Shown in pieces: positions 34,001 through 45,300 of a stretch of 64,000 bases of DNA. The notes beneath the pieces are model-generated. The model saw only the letters and a program-made list of their open reading frames with translations, searched no databases and was not told where the DNA came from. This DNA is from Tribonema minus (Eukaryota > Sar > Xanthophyceae > Tribonematales > Tribonemataceae). Every line of letters begins with the position of its first letter. The stretch's first letter is position 1. Location: assembly GCA_017506865.1 (NCBI GenBank), contig JAFCMP010000124.1:868001-932000 (forward strand), read 5' to 3'. Position numbers and translations under genes: made by a program.

Positions 34001-34025
34001 CGACACCAATGCTAAGCTGTTGTAG
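28092..34025 (+). CDS. KDZ/Plavaka-like transposase, intact, six exons, 1,032 aa
   Basis: Exons: 28092-29053, 29185-29812, 30434-30703, 31927-32102, 32552-32908, 33320-34025. Their 3,099 nt form one open frame with consensus splice sites and matching phases. Residues 8-28 are a C2HC finger (C8, C11, H24, C28) of the CxxC...GLxxH...C type that opens Plavaka transposases; residues ~100-195 are acidic and low complexity. The core follows the family: SVGNVAYWP, LLGYIPVLKRP, GDHPESQ (D473), CRMCLVPF, SPQDKLHHFKGG (D577), NMCKPKHHACSHEV, FSTEHLEAGHKG (E777/E780), and a C-terminal ARAHIIEDQQF...FFVHDT block. D473, D577 and E777 or E780 are the likely catalytic acids. Exon F holds a 13-G run (33,682-33,694) that is in frame here. 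The ATG follows the subterminal motif cluster. Family membership is by remembered motif pattern; the two-D, one-E assignment is tentative. Confidence 0.78.
30115..30140. repeat. short telomere-like TTAGGG stretch in transposase intron 2
   Basis: gttagggttagggtttggg lies inside an intron. Similar short stretches occur at about 945-990, 4430-4660, 18,103, 48,873 and 53,148. Confidence 0.7.
31320..31765 (+). repeat. tandem repeat in transposase intron 3
   Basis: Five to six imperfect units of roughly 75-95 bp, each with ttgacgcatta, catcagcgtgtac, gaagtggcgccaa, catcaagttcaagcgcactg and catgagcgtgtagg. They lie inside the long intron between exons 3 and 4 of the transposase gene and do not extend its reading frame. 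Confidence 0.75.
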
Positions 34026-34504
34026 ACATAATGACAACACTTGAAGTTAGACTCTCTGAGATTGTATGACTGTCATGTGTTATGGTACCGTACTTGCACT
34101 TTGTGTTCATGTGGCTGCATTGGTACATGTCATTGGTGTTGCAGCAGTTGGTGCTGGCATGGTGTGCCTCACCTAAGCCCGCGTCAAGATTCTGGTGTTT
34201 CAACTTGAACCCCCCAAGCTGTCGTGACGAATACTCACTGATGACTGCTGGGACACTCAGCAACTGTGCATCAGACAAGTTGGTAATAAGAGAACTCTTG
34301 CTGCTTCGCTGCCTGCATGCGAAGAGCACCATGGTCTGCTGTGTGTACATTGCGCAGTCGTTGCAGCGCTGTGATGCAGTGGATCACACTGTTTGGCAAT
34401 ATCCTTACTTGTTGCAGTGCACTCATTTGAGGCGTCCCAAGCAATGTAGGAAGAACAGAGTGACGACTGATGAACGCACATGTCGTGCGGTAGAAATGTT
34501 TGTG
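34026..34504. other. non-coding segment after the transposase gene
   Basis: Contains the presumed 3' UTR of the transposase gene and no further exon that I can support. The satellite array begins at its right edge. Confidence 0.5.
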
Positions 34505-37500
34505 ATGAGTGAAGCCTAGATATCATGATGTACGAAACATGTGTGGCAAGTGACGCCAGCGCAAAACCTGATGGCAAAATGCAGCACATGTACTTTTTAT
34601 TAATTCGCACATGTATTCATTCAGCAAATTACCCAACAGCGTGGGAACTTCAAGCCCTAACCTGTCGTGACTGGTGGTGACTGCTCATGAACATGCACCT
34701 TGAGCTGCAAACAAGCTGGGAATTGGTGAAGCCTACGTATTTGTGAAACTTGTGTGGCAACTGCTGCCAGCACCAATCCTCATGGCACATGTACTTTCAT
34801 TATATTCCACTTGTGGCTGTGGAAATGCCATGTTGTAGGTGTGTCGCCTTGTTTTCACTCTTGGATGTAGCATGCAAAGCTTGCACGCCACACCCCGCCC
34901 CCCACATCACCCCCAACAAAGCACCCGCAAGCGACTGTCCCCCACATACTAGCAGGGATACTGAACAAAGCTACAAGACTCTCCCCCCACAGACAGACCC
35001 GTCTCAGGGCCACCCAGCTCCAGGCAGACTCCATCTCAAAGTGTACTTTTTATTAATTCTCGCTCAGGGCGCGAAAAAGCCCACTCAAAGTGTACTTCAT
35101 TCAGCAAAGTACCCAACGGCGCAGGAACTTCAAGCCCTCAGGGCTAACCTGTCGTGACCGGTGCTCAGTGCTCATTATCACGCAGCTTGTGCGGCAAAGA
35201 AGTTGGCAATTAATGATGTCCACATATGTATGAAACTTGCGCGGCAACTGACGCCACAGCAGAGCCTCGTGGTACATGCATTTCACTCAGCGGCAGCACC
35301 GAACGGGGGGGGGGGGGCTCCAAGCCGTAGTACAAGTCGTGATCGGTGCTGACTGCTCATGAACACGCGCCTTGTACGGGGAAGAAGTTGGGAATTTATG
35401 AAGCCTAGATATGTATAAAACTTGCGGGACAACTGGCGCCGGCGCAGCACCTCATGGTACATGGAGGACGTAGGGGAGGACCCCGAGATGCCATTTGGCG
35501 GCGGCGGCGTTTGAGTGGTTGTCGTTGCGACACTTTCAGACTGTCATACGACATGTAGATTCCTTACAGCTAGATGCCAATCATCTGGGCTTTTTCGCGC
35601 CCTGAGCGAGAATTAATAAAAAGTACATGCATTTCACTCAGCAGTGTTACTAATGGCGGGGGGTACCTGAAGTCCTACCCTGTCGTGATTGGTGCTGACT
35701 GCTTGTGACCACGCACCTTGTGCGGCAAACAAGTTGGCAATTAATGAAGCCTAGATATGTATGAATCTTGCGGGGCAACTGGAGCCAGAGCAAAACCTCA
35801 TGGCACATGTACTTCATTCAGCAAAGTACCCAACGGCGCAGGAACTTCAAGCCCTACTAGTAGTAGTACCCTGTGGTGACCAGTGCTATCTGCTGATGAG
35901 CACGCAGCTTGTGCCGCGAACAAGTTGGGGATCGATGAAGCCTAGATATGTATGAAACTTGCGGGGGCAACTGGTGCCGGCGCAGCACCTCATGGCACAT
36001 GCACTTGACTCAACAGAGTACCTGAAGGCGCGGGGTTCCTCGAGCCCTACCCTGTGGTGACCGGTGCTATCTGCTGATGAGCACGCAGCTTGTGCCGCGA
36101 ACAAGTTGGAAATTCATGAAGCCTAGATATGTATGAAACTGGTATGGCAGCTTGAGCACGGCGCAGAACCTCATGGCATGCGTACTTCTCTCAGCTGAGC
36201 CCCGTCAAGCTTGACACTTCAAGTCTGACCTGTTGTGATCGGTGCTGACAGCTTAGACCACGGAGCTTGTGCGGCAAACAAGTTGGCAACTAATAAAGCC
36301 TAGATATGTATGAAGCTTGCGGGGCAACTGAAGCTAGAGCAAACCTCATGGTACATGCGTTTCACTCAGCAGTAGTACCGAACAGGAGGGGGGAACACGA
36401 AGCCCTACCTGTCGTAACTGGTGCTAACAGCTGATGAACACGCACCTTGTGCGGCGAACAAGTTGGGAGTAAGTGTAGCCTAGATATGTATGAAACGTGC
36501 GGGAGAACAGGCGCCACAGCTAAACCTCATGGTACATGCACTTAACTCAGCAGTAGTACCCAACGGCTCGGAACTTCAACCCCTAACCTGTCGTGACTGA
36601 TGCTGACTGCTCATGAACACGGAGCTTGTGCGGCCAACAAGTTGGCAATTAATGAAGCCTAGATATGTATGAAGCTTGCGGGGCAACTGACGCTAGAGCA
36701 AACCTCATGGTACATGCGTTTCACTCAGCAGTAGTACCGAACGGGGGGGGGAACACGAAGCCCTACCTGTCGTAACTGGTGCTAACAGCTGATGAACACG
36801 CACCTTGCGCGGCAAACAAGTTGGGAAAAAGTGAAGCCTAGATATGTATGAGACTTGCGGGAGAACAGGCGCCACAGCTAAACCTCATGGTACATGCACT
36901 TAACTCAACAGTAGTACCCAACGGCTCGGAACTTCAACCCCTAACCTGTCGTGACTGATGCTGACTGCTCATGAACACGGAGCTTGTGCGGCCAACAAGT
37001 TGGCAATTCATGAAGCCTAGATATGTATGAAGCTTGCGGGGCAACTGACGCTAGAGCAAACCTCATGGTACATGCGTTTCACTCAGCAGTAGTACCGAAC
37101 GGGGGGGGAACACGAAGCCCTACCTGTCGTAACTGGTGCTAACAGCTGATGAACACGCACCTTGCGCGGCGAACAAGTTGGGAAAAAGTGAAGCCTAGAT
37201 ATGTATGAGACTTGCGGGAGAACAGGCGCCACAGCTAAACCTCATGGTACATGCACTTAACTCAGCAGTAGTACCCAACGGCTCGGAACTTCAACCCCTA
37301 ACCTGTCGTGACTGATGCTGACTGCTTGTAAACACGCACCTTGTGCGGCGAACAAGTTGGGAATTAATGAAGCCTAGATATGTATGACACTTGCGGGGCA
37401 ACTGACGCCGGCGCTGCACCTCATGGTGCATGCACTTAACTCAGCAGCAGTACCCAACGGCTCGGAACTTCAACCCCTAACCTGTCGTGACTGATGCTGA

Positions 37501-40135
37501 CTGCTCATGAACACGGAGCTTGTGCGGCCAACAAGTTGGCAATTAATGAAGCCTAGATATGTATGAAGCTTGCGGGGCAACTGACGCTAGAGCAAACCTC
37601 ATGGTACATGCGTTTCACTCAGCAGTAGTACCGAACGGGGGGGGAACACGAAGCCCTACCTGTCGTAACTGGTGCTAACAGCTGATGAACACGCACCTTG
37701 CGCGGCAAACAAGTTGGGAAAAAGTGAAGCCTAGATATGTATGAGACTTGCGGGAGAACAGGCGCCACAGCTAAACCTCATGGTACATGCACTTAACTCA
37801 GCAGTAGTACCCAACGGCTCGGAACTTCAACCCCTAACCTGTCGTGACTGATGCTGACTGCTTGTAAACACGCACCTTGTGCGGCGAACAAGTTGGGAAT
37901 TAATGAAGCCTAGATATGTATGACACTTGCGGGGCAACTGGCGCCGGCGCTGCACCTCATGGTGCATGCACTTAACTCAGCAGCAGTACCCAACGGCTCG
38001 GAACTTCAACCCCTAACCTGTCGTGACTGATGCTGACTGCTCATGAACACGGAGCTTGTGCGGCCAACAAGTTGGCAATTAATGAAGCCTAGATATGTAT
38101 GAAGCTTGCGGGGCAACTGACGCTAGAGCAAACCTCATGGTACATGCGTTTCACTCAGCAGTAGTACCGAACGGGGGGGGGAACACGAAGCCCTACCTGT
38201 CGTAACTGGTGCTAACAGCTGATGAACACGCACCTTGCGCGGCAAACAAGTTGGGAAAAAGTGAAGCCTAGATATGTATGAGACTTGCGGGAGAACAGGC
38301 GCCACAGCTAAACCTCATGGTACATGCGTTTCACTCAGCAGTAGTACCCAACGGCTAATAAAAAGTACCCAACGGCTCGGAACTTCAACCCCTAACCTGT
38401 CGTGACTGATGCTGACTGCTTGTAAACACGCACCTTGTGCGGCGAACAAGTTGGGAATTAATGAAGCCTAGATATGTATGACACTTGCGGGGCAACTGAC
38501 GCCGGCGCTGCACCTCATGGTGCATGCACTTAACTCAGCAGCAGTACCCAACGGCTCGGAACTTCAACCCCTAACCTGTCGTGACTGATGCTGACTGCTC
38601 ATGAACACGGAGCTTGTGCGGCCAACAAGTTGGCAATTAATGAAGCCTAGATATGTATGAAGCTTGCGGGGCAACTGAAGCTAGAGCAAACCTCATGGTA
38701 CATGCGTTTCACTCAGCAGTAGTACCGAACGGGGGGGGGAACACGAAGCCCTACCTGTCGTAACTGGTGCTAACAGCTGATGAACACGCACCTTGCGCGG
38801 CGAACAAGTTGGGAAAAAGTGAAGCCTAGATATGTATGAGACTTGCGGGAGAACAGGCGCCACAGCTAAACCTCATGGTACATGCACTTAACTCAGCAGT
38901 AGTACCCAACGGCTCGGAACTTCAACCCCTAACCTGTCGTGACTGATGCTGACTGCTTGTAAACACGCACCTTGTGCGGCGAACAAGTTGGGAATTAATG
39001 AAGCCTAGATATGTATGACACTTGCGGGGCAACTGGCGCCGGCGCTGCACCTCATGGTGCATGCACTTAACTCAGCAGCAGTACCCAACGGCTCGGAACT
39101 TCAACCCCTAACCTGTCGTGACTGATGCTGACTGCTCATGAACACGGAGCTTGTGCGGCCAACAAGTTGGCAATTAATGAAGCCTAGATATGTATGAAGC
39201 TTGCGGGGCAACTGACGCTAGAGCAAACCTCATGGTACATGCGTTTCACTCAGCAGTAGTACCGAACGGGGGGGGGAACACGAAGCCCTACCTGTCGTAA
39301 CTGGTGCTAACAGCTGATGAACACGCACCTTGCGCGGCAAACAAGTTGGGAAAAAGTGAAGCCTAGATATGTATGAGACTTGCGGGAGAATAGGCGCCAC
39401 AGCTAAACCTCATGGTACATGCGTTTCACTCAGCAGTAGTACCGAACGGGGGGGGGAACACGAAGCCCTACCTGTCGTGACTGGTGCTGACTGCTGATGA
39501 ACACGCACCTTGTGCGGGGAACAAATTGGGAATTAACTAGGCCTAGATATGTATGAAAATTGTACAGTAGCTTGTGCACGGCGCAGAACCTCATGGCATG
39601 CATACTTCTCTCAGCTAAGCCCCGTCTAGCGTCGCACTTCAAGTCTGACCTGTTGTGATCGGTGCTGACAGCTTAGGACCACGGAGCTTGTGCGGCAAAC
39701 AAGTTAGCAATTAATAAAACCTAGATATATATGAAGCTTGCGGGGCAACTGAAGCTAGAGCAAACCTCATGGTACATATATTTCACACAGCAGTGGTACC
39801 GAACGGCAGGGGAACTCCAAGCCCTACCTGTAACTGGTGCTCACTGCTCATGAACACGCGCCTTGTGCGGCGAACAACTTGAAGCTGGGAGTTAATGAAG
39901 CCTAGATATGTATGAAACTTGCATGATGGCTGGCGCCGGCGCTGAACCTCGTGGCGCATGCACATCGCTCAACAAAGTACCCGACTGCGGGGGTCCCTCA
40001 AGCCCTAGTGACCCTACTGTCGTGATCGGTGCTGGCTGCTTACAACCACGCACCTTGTGCGGGGAACAAGTTGGGAATTCATGAAGCCTACATATGCATA
40101 GAACTTGCATGGCAACTGACGTAAGCGCCAAGGTT
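34505..40135 (+). repeat. satellite array, ~180-bp monomer, with a ~537-bp three-monomer higher-order unit
   Basis: About thirty copies of a ~179-180-bp monomer. The landmark gaagcctagatatgtatga recurs at about 35,747, 35,938, 36,118, 36,297, 36,477, 36,656, 36,836, 37,015, 37,194, 37,370, 37,550, 37,729, 37,909, 38,088, 38,267, 38,464, 38,643, 38,824, 38,998, 39,180, 39,358, 39,538, 39,718 and 39,897. From about 36.5 to 39.4 kb monomers fall into three types (gaagcttgcggggc; gagacttgcgggag; gacacttgcggggc). These cycle as a trimer of about 537 bp, nearly identical between cycles, while edge monomers are diverged. One type carries an 8-9 G run. Edge interruptions include a C-rich patch (34,880-35,040) and the dispersed repeat at 35,518-35,625. 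No coding potential. Confidence 0.9.
35518..35625 (+). repeat. second copy of the dispersed repeat, within the satellite edge
   Basis: Matches 13,686-13,805 apart from a small internal deletion. It interrupts the left, diverged edge of the satellite array. Confidence 0.7.
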
Positions 40136-40646
40136 CGCACTTCAACACCTGACCTGGCTGCCACAGTTTGATTATGACTCATCGGACGCACGTGCCAGAG
40201 TGACATTCTGAATGAAGCATTGCATAGGTGTGAGTGCACTTCGTCTGATGAGGTGATCACTGTCTTTAGCCAGTATCAACCCCCACCAAGGCTGTTGTCA
40301 TGATGCATCCGCTCAATTATCCACCCACACCGTCGTCATGCAAAGCAGAATCATTGGTCACCGCTGAGAACCTTGAATTGAACAAATACCAACGACGGGT
40401 ACATGCGCACACAAGGGCGGGGTGCTAGCAGGCATGAGCCCTGAGCGCGACAACATCACAGCTGCAGAGCATCTGCGCAATATACAAGCCTAAGCAGCAT
40501 GATGGTGATGGACTGCCATGCGCATTCAAGGCCGTGTAGAGGTGATGCCATGGGACATATTCAACAATAGAAGCACCATCACGGTGCGACAAGGCAGCAA
40601 CATTCACCAAGCAATGATGCATGCTACGGTGAACACCATACTATTA
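40136..40646. other. non-coding segment between satellite and minus-strand gene
   Basis: No exon supported; it should contain the 3' UTR of the minus-strand gene ending at 40,647. Confidence 0.45.
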
Positions 40647-42201
40647 TTAAAGCAGAGTAAAAGTCTGCTGCACTTGCATGTGCAATGTCACACTACACCT
40701 CTTGCATCCTGCGACACCCACAGCAGGTACACGTTGATCAGAATTGCGTACACTGTCAGCCAGCGACCAGTGCACAATGTGTGCCAGGCCCCATGGCATC
40801 CACGAACTGCTGTGTTCACTATCGTGCTGTGCCAGCAGCAGCACCGCAGTCAAGCGGCCGTGACGTGCCATGTCACCTTCACCTTCTGAAAGTGCACCAC
40901 GCATAGCGCTTGACTGCACCCCAGCAGCTTCAAGAACTGCAATTAATGGTGCTAGAGTATGGCGCAAACGAGTTGGGCTTGTCCACATCACATCGGTGAG
41001 GCGATTCCCGGCAGCCTCTTCCTGAGGCTTGCTGTTCAAGTACACAAAAACAACATTCTTGAAAGGTACCACAGGCGCATTGGCATCAAACACCGGCAGC
41101 AACTGCTGGCTGCTTTCTTCTAGGTGTAGTTGCACAAGCTGCTGCGGTGTGTACCTAGTCCACTGCTTGCCTTCCTGTACTATTTTCAGCACGTCTCGCA
41201 GCAGTGGATCAACATTTACGCCAATTTGCTCGCTATGCGTGCAGCAGCGCTCAGTTGACAGGGTCTCCAGGCCTTCGACCGCTCCGCCATGCACCATGGG
41301 AGTGGTGCCCCCAAGCAGTCCCCCAATCGGTTCGCAATCCACCACGGCGCCCCCTGCTAAGCCGCTCCTTGCAGAGCGTCGCCGGCCTGCAAAGTCATAA
41401 ACAGCATCACAAAGCAAGACAGGAATGTGCACTACGCTGCCTCAATATACATAAAAGTTCCAGGAAGGCTTTCCATGACAAGGGAATAATGCCGTTTGCG
41501 AATTCGAAAGAAAAACTATGGCCATCGAGCTCAAGCAACAAGTTGGTCTTTCACCTCCTGAGAATGGCACGTGCAACCTTTACAAAAGTGGCGCTGCTGA
41601 AATTGCCCTTCATGACTTGAACAGGCTGACTGCCAGAATCACCGTATGAAACAAGGTATGGCAAAAGCACAACTGGCGACGCTGATGACGTCGATAGTTG
41701 ACATCATGCACGCCACAGCATCACATGTGCAAAAACATTTGCATGTGATGCCATGAACACAAAAAAAAATCATGAAATTAGAAGTGGCCATAATTGCACA
41801 AAGTACGGTTCTTGCTTACCCTTTCCACCCCCAGAAGCACCACAAGAAGAAGAAGCAGCTTCTGTAGCATCTTTTTCGGCTGCTGCCTTCTTGGCTTCCG
41901 CCTCCTTCACTTCAATCACCCGTCCTGAGCGCCTTGGAGGATGTTGTGTGGCAGCCTCCTTGGCTGCCTTTCTGGCGGCAGCGCGTTCGGCAAGGTGTGA
42001 CCGCCGTTGCACGTCCGTTTCCTCCAGCTCCCGCTTAGCTGCAATCATAGCAGGCATCAGGATTGCCAATTTGGCCTGGATCCGCGCTATGTTGTGTGCT
42101 CGCTGCAACTCGTGAATGTTCGATGGCAAAGCATCGCTGCCGTCCGCATCTGAAGATGAAGCACCGCTACCCTCCTCATCTGAGGAAAATGCATCTGTCA
42201 T
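40647..42201 (-). CDS. unknown two-exon protein, 373 aa, in the large element
   Basis: Exons (minus strand): 42201-41820 and 41386-40647, joined in phase 1 across a GT-AG intron of 433 nt; 1,122 nt open. Residues 1-30 are Ser/Asp/Glu-rich (MTDAFSSDEEGSGASSSDAD). Residues ~30-115 form a long charged, Ala-rich helix-prone stretch (AKLAILMPAMIAAKRELEE, RAAARKAAKEAA, KEAEAKKAAAEKDA), a probable coiled coil. Exon 2 is mixed and globular-looking (VDPLLRDVLKIVQEGKQW, VVFVYLNSKPQEE, TRLRHTLAPLIAVLEAAG). I do not recognise the family. It is transcribed divergently from the gene at 42,320, 118 nt apart, inside the inverted repeats that also enclose the transposase. An accessory role in transposition (a second DNA-binding protein, as in CACTA elements) is possible but unproven. 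The last ~60 codons could instead be intron. Confidence 0.6.
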
Positions 42202-42319
42202 GCTACCACTGAGCGGTCAGACCGTCTACATGCGCCGGCTGTCAAGGTAAGTTCAACTTTTGACAAGTTCAACTGATAGTTGCAGTTAGCCCACACAAAG
42301 GACAGATAATCTCCTCACC
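42202..42319. promoter_or_regulatory. shared intergenic region of the divergent gene pair
   Basis: Only 118 nt separate the two start codons (42,201 minus and 42,320 plus), so a compact bidirectional promoter is likely. It contains caaggtaagttcaacttttgacaagttcaac with an internal repeat, but no recognised core element. Confidence 0.5.
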
Positions 42320-45300
42320 ATGGCAAACGACGCTTCCGCACCAAGTGCCTCGACTCGCAACAAAAGCCGCGCTAGGGAACCAGCTCCTACAATGTCGGAG
42401 CTGTCTGTTGCGCCAGTTGCCAAGAAATCCAGGACAGGTGAGGCCAACCGCCATTTTCAAAAGCGTTGGTGCTCTGATTGCCACAGACACAAGCCACCTG
42501 CCCCCCACAACGTCCTTATCAACTAAAACTTTGTTATTCGTCCCATCACTGCTGTTCACTCGTGCAGATTCTGGGCAGGGCAAGCAGCGTGCGGCACCAG
42601 CTGCTGCCGGTAAGCATTGATATTTGACAATGCTTGTAGCTTGGTGTTCGCTGTCCAATAACGAATCGAATTCAAATACAATCATACAAGACGGCTTTGG
42701 TGTGAGAAGCGAGCTGCACAATCTCTTCTGCGATGTCTGCTGGACGGTAGAGCTGGCAAACGCGCAACCGCCGCGTTTGATGCCCTGATTTTTCAAAGCA
42801 AGGGCTTGGCTCTTATTGTAAACTTCGCGCAGCAGATGATGCTTTACACGTCCATTTATTTTATGCTTTTGGGGGGGCAACATCCCTGTAAAGCATACTT
42901 AGCGCACAGCACCAATGCTTGGCCGCGCTGCCACGAGCGTCAAGCTGCTGATGATTCGAAATTTCATCTACCAGCAAGCACATGAACTGTGCTACTGCCA
43001 GTTAGTGTATATTATAATCCAGTACAAGCCCCCTTGGGTGCTGTACAGCCTCACGATTGAAGCCAGCACCAAACGAATAGCAAACATTGCCGCCGAGCAC
43101 TGCACCGGCTCGCTTGCCAACAAAGATACTGTAGGAATGGCCTGGCGTGTGTGCCCAGCGTTCCATAGCCGAGAACAACCACAAAGTGTAGCACATTGAG
43201 TGGTTCTGCACATAATGAATAAAAGCAGAATGTTTACTTGGTACTCACACGTTGCCCCTGCGTGCTCGTGCTCCACCATATATGCCCTGCAGATCACGAG
43301 CCTCAGGATGTCAGCGCTCGCCGTGCCTCGGCGCTGTTGGCTGATGATGATGGCTTGATTGGTCAAGTGATGGGCACTGGCGCTGAGACGCCAGCGGCCT
43401 CTGCATCGCAGACGCCAGCGTCTGAGGCAATGGAGACGGCCCCACCTCAGAGCGATGCAGTGACCAGCACCACGTTGGTAGCGGCCGTCAGCACCGCTCT
43501 GCAAGCACTGCGCGCTGACCTCTGCGCTGCTGGCACGGAGGGCGCACGCGCAGCTATCACCGATTCTGAACTTGAACCTCTGGCGCCAGTAGTGTCTGTG
43601 GTGCTGAGTCTGGCAACACTGATCGTGGAGCAATTTGCGAGGCAGCAGGCCCAGTGTGAGGACCTGCGCACGCAGGTGGCTGGCATGCAGGCGGCGCTGG
43701 AAGAGGTTCAGGCCAAACTGGCAGGTAAGCTGCGGCTGCTAGATGTGTGGTTCATTATTTGACACTCTGAGCGCCACTGGATAATTGGAATCAATTGCCA
43801 CATTGTTGCAGTACCATCTTCATGATCACCATGGCCTAGCACTGATGTTCTGCTTGTACTGCCAAGCACTAGTGATTACTTGGTGATAGACTGTCTGCAT
43901 CGCAGCTGCGCTTTACCCTTGATTGAGGACCTGAACATATGACGCTTTGAGATTCATGTGCGTTGCTACATTGAATCACTAAATTATAGATGAAGAACAT
44001 AGATGAAGAACTCTCTCTTGATGCTGGTGTACGCACCACGGTGACGTGACTGCTGTCTTGCTGCTGCCACACCATTGACGCGCCTGAGTGCAGGTCTTGC
44101 CATTAAACCTCTTGCCAGTGGACGTGCTAAGGTCAACGCGAAGGCTGCTAGTGCCGTGCAGGAGTTGCACCCGCTTGCCAACCTGCTGAGCGCTAGCAAG
44201 TGCGAGCTTACTGACTGGTAAGCATTAGTGCAGGCGGGCTTCTTGTTGTGACTCTGTGTCGTACCAGTGAAGCTTTGCTGCAAACTCCGTTCATCATGTC
44301 CTGAGGCTCGTTTAGCACGAACGTACACCAGTGCTCAGGCTAGCTGTGAAGGTGATTATTTACATTCAGCATTGCCATACGTTGGCATGCGACGTTGGCA
44401 TGCGCTGGAGATGCCCATATGTTGCACTTGTACAATACATATGCTCGACTGCTCTGTGCTCACATCACATCGGCTGCGGCATTCATTGATGTGTGCAGGT
44501 TCATATTCGGATCACCCACCGTACTCGGCGTTTCGGGGCCGGACGACATGGCAACGGCCTTCATCAAGTGGCTGCATGGACCTGTTGCTGAGTACCTCGT
44601 CAAGAACTCGGAGGCGAAAACTTTGTTGGGCATGGTCTGTGGGGGCAAGACCGGAGGCGCTCTGCCGGAGGGTGTTTCCAAACTCAAGCACGTGACTTTG
44701 GCAGTGCTCAGCCAGGAGTGCTCACGGGCTGCACCAGGCAACAAATCTAGCATTGGGTGAGTTCTGCACTTATGCTCTCATCTTCATGACTTCGCTCACT
44801 CACCTGATTGGACTTGGAGGGCAATTTTAGCAACGGACAGTCCTACTTTCATCGATGCGCAGCGCAATCGCACTGGCTCTGCGACCTGGCTTGCTGACTT
44901 CCAATCCTTTCAAGCACCTGGTCCAGTGCAAATGTAGTTTTTAGTACATTTGGACTTTTGGACTGCCAAGCATCAAGTATCATCTGTTCGCTCAGGCTGG
45001 TGTAGAACCTGCATGTTTCAACTACCTCAACCAGATTGCTACGCAGCTACAGTAGCATGCTGGGCGCACTACTGCAAAATTGCAATGTAGTGAGACTCAA
45101 CCTGAGGGTGTTATATTCTCTCTATGACACTGTCCAAACCCGAACTGCCAGTGCGACGCGGAGCATCTCACAGCACCTGCCCAAACTTCAACTGTGACCC
45201 TCGAGTGTAGGTTACATCCTCAGTGTATCCAAACTTTAGAGTATCATCCGATGAGTCACACAAGATGCTCATGCTGTGCTACCACTGAATGCACATACCC

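Noticed and set aside
34505-40135. Regular repeats resembling a CRISPR array
   Set aside because: The ~180-bp units are contiguous satellite monomers with no unique spacers, in a eukaryotic intron-bearing context.
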